Source: Clostridia bacterium (GTDB taxonomy: Bacteria > Bacillota_A > Clostridia > Christensenellales > UBA1242). From it: DNA of 6,780 nucleotides. The notes under the pieces were generated by a model. The model saw nothing but the letters and a program-made list of their open reading frames with translations. It searched no databases and was not told the DNA's origin. How positions within the stretch are numbered: position 1 is the stretch's first letter; the number at the start of each line of letters is the position of its first letter. Both the position numbers and the translations under genes were made by a program. Positions 5,386-6,780 of the stretch are shown here, piece by piece. The DNA lies in contig JAQVQJ010000068.1 of assembly GCA_028701635.1 (NCBI GenBank), positions 1-6,780 on the forward strand, in the 5' to 3' direction.

Positions 5386-6417
5386 TTAAATTATTGAAAA
5401 TTCTAAACGATTTTTTTCTAAATCAATATTTTTTACATTGACTTTTATTGTTTCGCCCAATTTTACAATTTGAAAAATCTGTTTGCGTGCGTCATCGGTT
5501 GCATTTTTTATGTGTAAAAGTCCTTCAAGTCCGTTTTCTATCCTTATTATCGCTCCAAATTGTAATATTTTTACTGCTTTTCCATCAAAACTATCTCCTA
5601 TTTTAAGCTCATTTAAAAGTTTTGTTTTGTTTGACTCTTGAAGCTGTTTATAACTTAAAGAAACTCTTTTGTTTTCCCTATCAATTTTTATAATCTTGAA
5701 TTTATAGGTCTTTCCTAGTTCTAAAACTTCACTTGCAGAGATTATTCTATCATGTGAAATTTCTGAAATATGAAGCAAGCAATCAATACCATCAACTTCA
5801 ACAAATGCTCCGTAAGGAACAAAAGTCTTAACCGTTCCATCAACGATTTTATTAATGAAATTTACTCTCCAAAAATTACTCTCATTTTCTGCACGAATCT
5901 TATCATCTAAAAGACTAATTGACGCAGTAATTTTCTTTTCCTCAACATTTATTTCAATAGCAACAGCATTGACTTGTTTCGAAACGTAAATTTTCGGATT
6001 AGCTTGATGATGTGAACATATTTGATTTTCAGGTATATAAATTGAGTACTGTCCTAACTTGGAAATAAGACCTCCGCTATCGCTAACGCCTGTAATAACA
6101 CAAGTGAAACTTGAGCCTAACTTTATATTTTCTGCGTTTTGGTTCCCCAAAATTAAATTCTCTGCTAATATTTTAGATGCTAAAATCATTCCGTCTTCAT
6201 TTCTTCCGCCCATTATAATAACTGGAAATCTATCTCCTATTTTTGAATCTTCAAAATTTTTAATTTGTTCTTTGGGAATAAAAGCGTCTAATTTGCCACC
6301 TAAATTAAAAACTATGCCGTTATCATTTATCGAAATAACGACCCCGTCTACCATCTCATTTGCACGATAATTTGTAAAAGTTTTTTCTATTTCATCTAAA
6401 CCAAATTTTATATCCAT
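5386..6417 (-). CDS. Four-domain S1 RNA-binding protein (ribosomal protein S1 homologue, YpfD/RpsA-like)
   Basis: 343 residues made almost entirely of four S1 (OB-fold) repeats: about 21-83, 97-170 (the most divergent), 188-258 and 273-342. The third is the most typical: GTVKTFVPYGAFVEVDG, then CLLHISEIS, then RVSLSYKQ. The fourth shows FGAIIRIENGLEGLLHI. Such proteins bind single-stranded RNA and, in Bacillota, are counted as S1 homologues; whether this one joins the 30S subunit cannot be read from sequence. The ATG at 6417 is preferred: AAGG lies five bases upstream and it starts one base after the previous gene's stop. The ATG pair at 6438/6435 overlaps the upstream gene and has no ribosome site. 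In many Clostridia this S1 region is fused to IspH; here it stands alone. Cotranscription with the 109-residue gene is near certain, and readthrough to cmk is likely. Confidence 0.88.
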   Translation of the reverse strand: MDIKFGLDEIEKTFTNYRANEMVDGVVISINDNGIVFNLGGKLDAFIPKEQIKNFEDSKIGDRFPVIIMGGRNEDGMILASKILAENLILGNQNAENIKLGSSFTCVITGVSDSGGLISKLGQYSIYIPENQICSHHQANPKIYVSKQVNAVAIEINVEEKKITASISLLDDKIRAENESNFWRVNFINKIVDGTVKTFVPYGAFVEVDGIDCLLHISEISHDRIISASEVLELGKTYKFKIIKIDRENKRVSLSYKQLQESNKTKLLNELKIGDSFDGKAVKILQFGAIIRIENGLEGLLHIKNATDDARKQIFQIVKLGETIKVNVKNIDLEKNRLEFSII

Positions 6418-6418
6418 T

Positions 6419-6748
6419 TTAACCTTGTAACTCATCATAAAAATTGATTAGAAGATTTTTCATTTCTTTATATAAAAATTTTATTACACGAATATATTGA
6501 GAAACAAAATCAAAGCCAACAATCAAACCATTTAAAATCTTTAAGTTCTGGATATCGCATGCGCATATAATTGCATCAAGCATAATATAAGCCTCTTCTC
6601 TAATATCCTTTTTTAAACGTGTAGAATAATCAATTTCTGTCATCATATCGTTTGCAAGTTTTTTAATCTCTTCAAAATATTTTTTGCAATCAACTTCTTT
6701 TGTTTCCTCAATTTCTTCATTTGAGGTTAATTCAAAATCCTCTTTCAT
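6419..6748 (-). CDS. Conserved-looking hypothetical protein, 109 aa, first gene before the S1 gene
   Basis: I do not recognise a family. The protein has an acidic N-terminal tail (residues 1-20, rich in Glu) and then appears almost wholly helical: about 21-38, 44-65, 67-80 and 82-106. Two Cys (62 and 64, in ICAC) are close together, with a third at 21. It has no clear membrane segment or signal peptide, so it is probably cytosolic. The start at 6748 is supported by AAGGAG four bases upstream. Its stop is one base from the preferred start of the S1-domain gene, and the S1 ribosome site AAGG lies inside its last codons. The two are therefore almost certainly cotranscribed and translationally coupled. 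A role linked to RNA binding or translation is only suggested by this position. Confidence 0.7.
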   Translation of the reverse strand: MKEDFELTSNEEIEETKEVDCKKYFEEIKKLANDMMTEIDYSTRLKKDIREEAYIMLDAIICACDIQNLKILNGLIVGFDFVSQYIRVIKFLYKEMKNLLINFYDELQG

Positions 6749-6780
6749 ATGACTCCTTATAAATTTAAACTAATTTTAGC

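Noticed and set aside
6059..6370. 103-residue open frame on the + strand opposite the S1-domain gene
   Set aside because: It is antisense to well-formed S1 repeats, with no ribosome site or recognisable motif.
6418..6438. Longer S1-protein start at the ATG pair 6438/6435
   Set aside because: It overlaps the upstream gene by 20 bases and has no ribosome site, while AAGG sits at good spacing before the ATG at 6417.

Overview
The window is AT-rich DNA, with long A/T runs and AT-biased codons, from a low-GC Gram-positive-type bacterium. It is most likely an uncultured member of the Bacillota (Clostridia-like). The basis is AGGAGG-type ribosome sites on most genes, TATAAT promoters, a four-domain S1 protein next to cytidylate kinase, and an SDR of the YmfI type. 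TGA is used as a stop (cmk) and Trp is encoded by TGG, so there is no sign of stop-codon recoding. Genus or species cannot be assigned from the sequence alone.

Layout. (1) 1-599, + strand: the C-terminal part of an M1-family zinc aminopeptidase cut by the left edge. (2) 656-1393, +: a short-chain dehydrogenase of the EF-P 5-aminopentanone reductase (YmfI) type, followed by a strong bidirectional terminator (1402-1436). (3) 3436-1476, -: a two-gene operon of a GT4 glycosyltransferase and a PlsC-like acyltransferase, both likely acting at the membrane on lipids, with a readable promoter at 3463-3491. (4) 3632-4213, +: a divergent XRE regulator with four membrane segments. (5) 4214-4575: a gene-free convergent gap holding short palindromic intergenic repeats. 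(6) 6748-4576, -: an unknown 109-aa protein, a four-S1-domain RNA-binding protein and cytidylate kinase. A tRNA-Thr(CGT) gene on the + strand sits antisense between the S1 gene and cmk.

How the genes relate. Three of the blocks touch translation (the YmfI-type EF-P modifier, the S1-domain protein and tRNA-Thr) and one is a probable membrane glycolipid/phospholipid block. The most unusual feature is promoter placement. The YmfI-type gene and the XRE gene each have TATAAT 6-7 bases before an ATG with no Shine-Dalgarno sequence, so both mRNAs are predicted to be leaderless, and the tRNA gene would have only about a 2-base leader.

I see mostly housekeeping and accessory genes. I do not see a clear undescribed defence, mobile or biosynthetic system.
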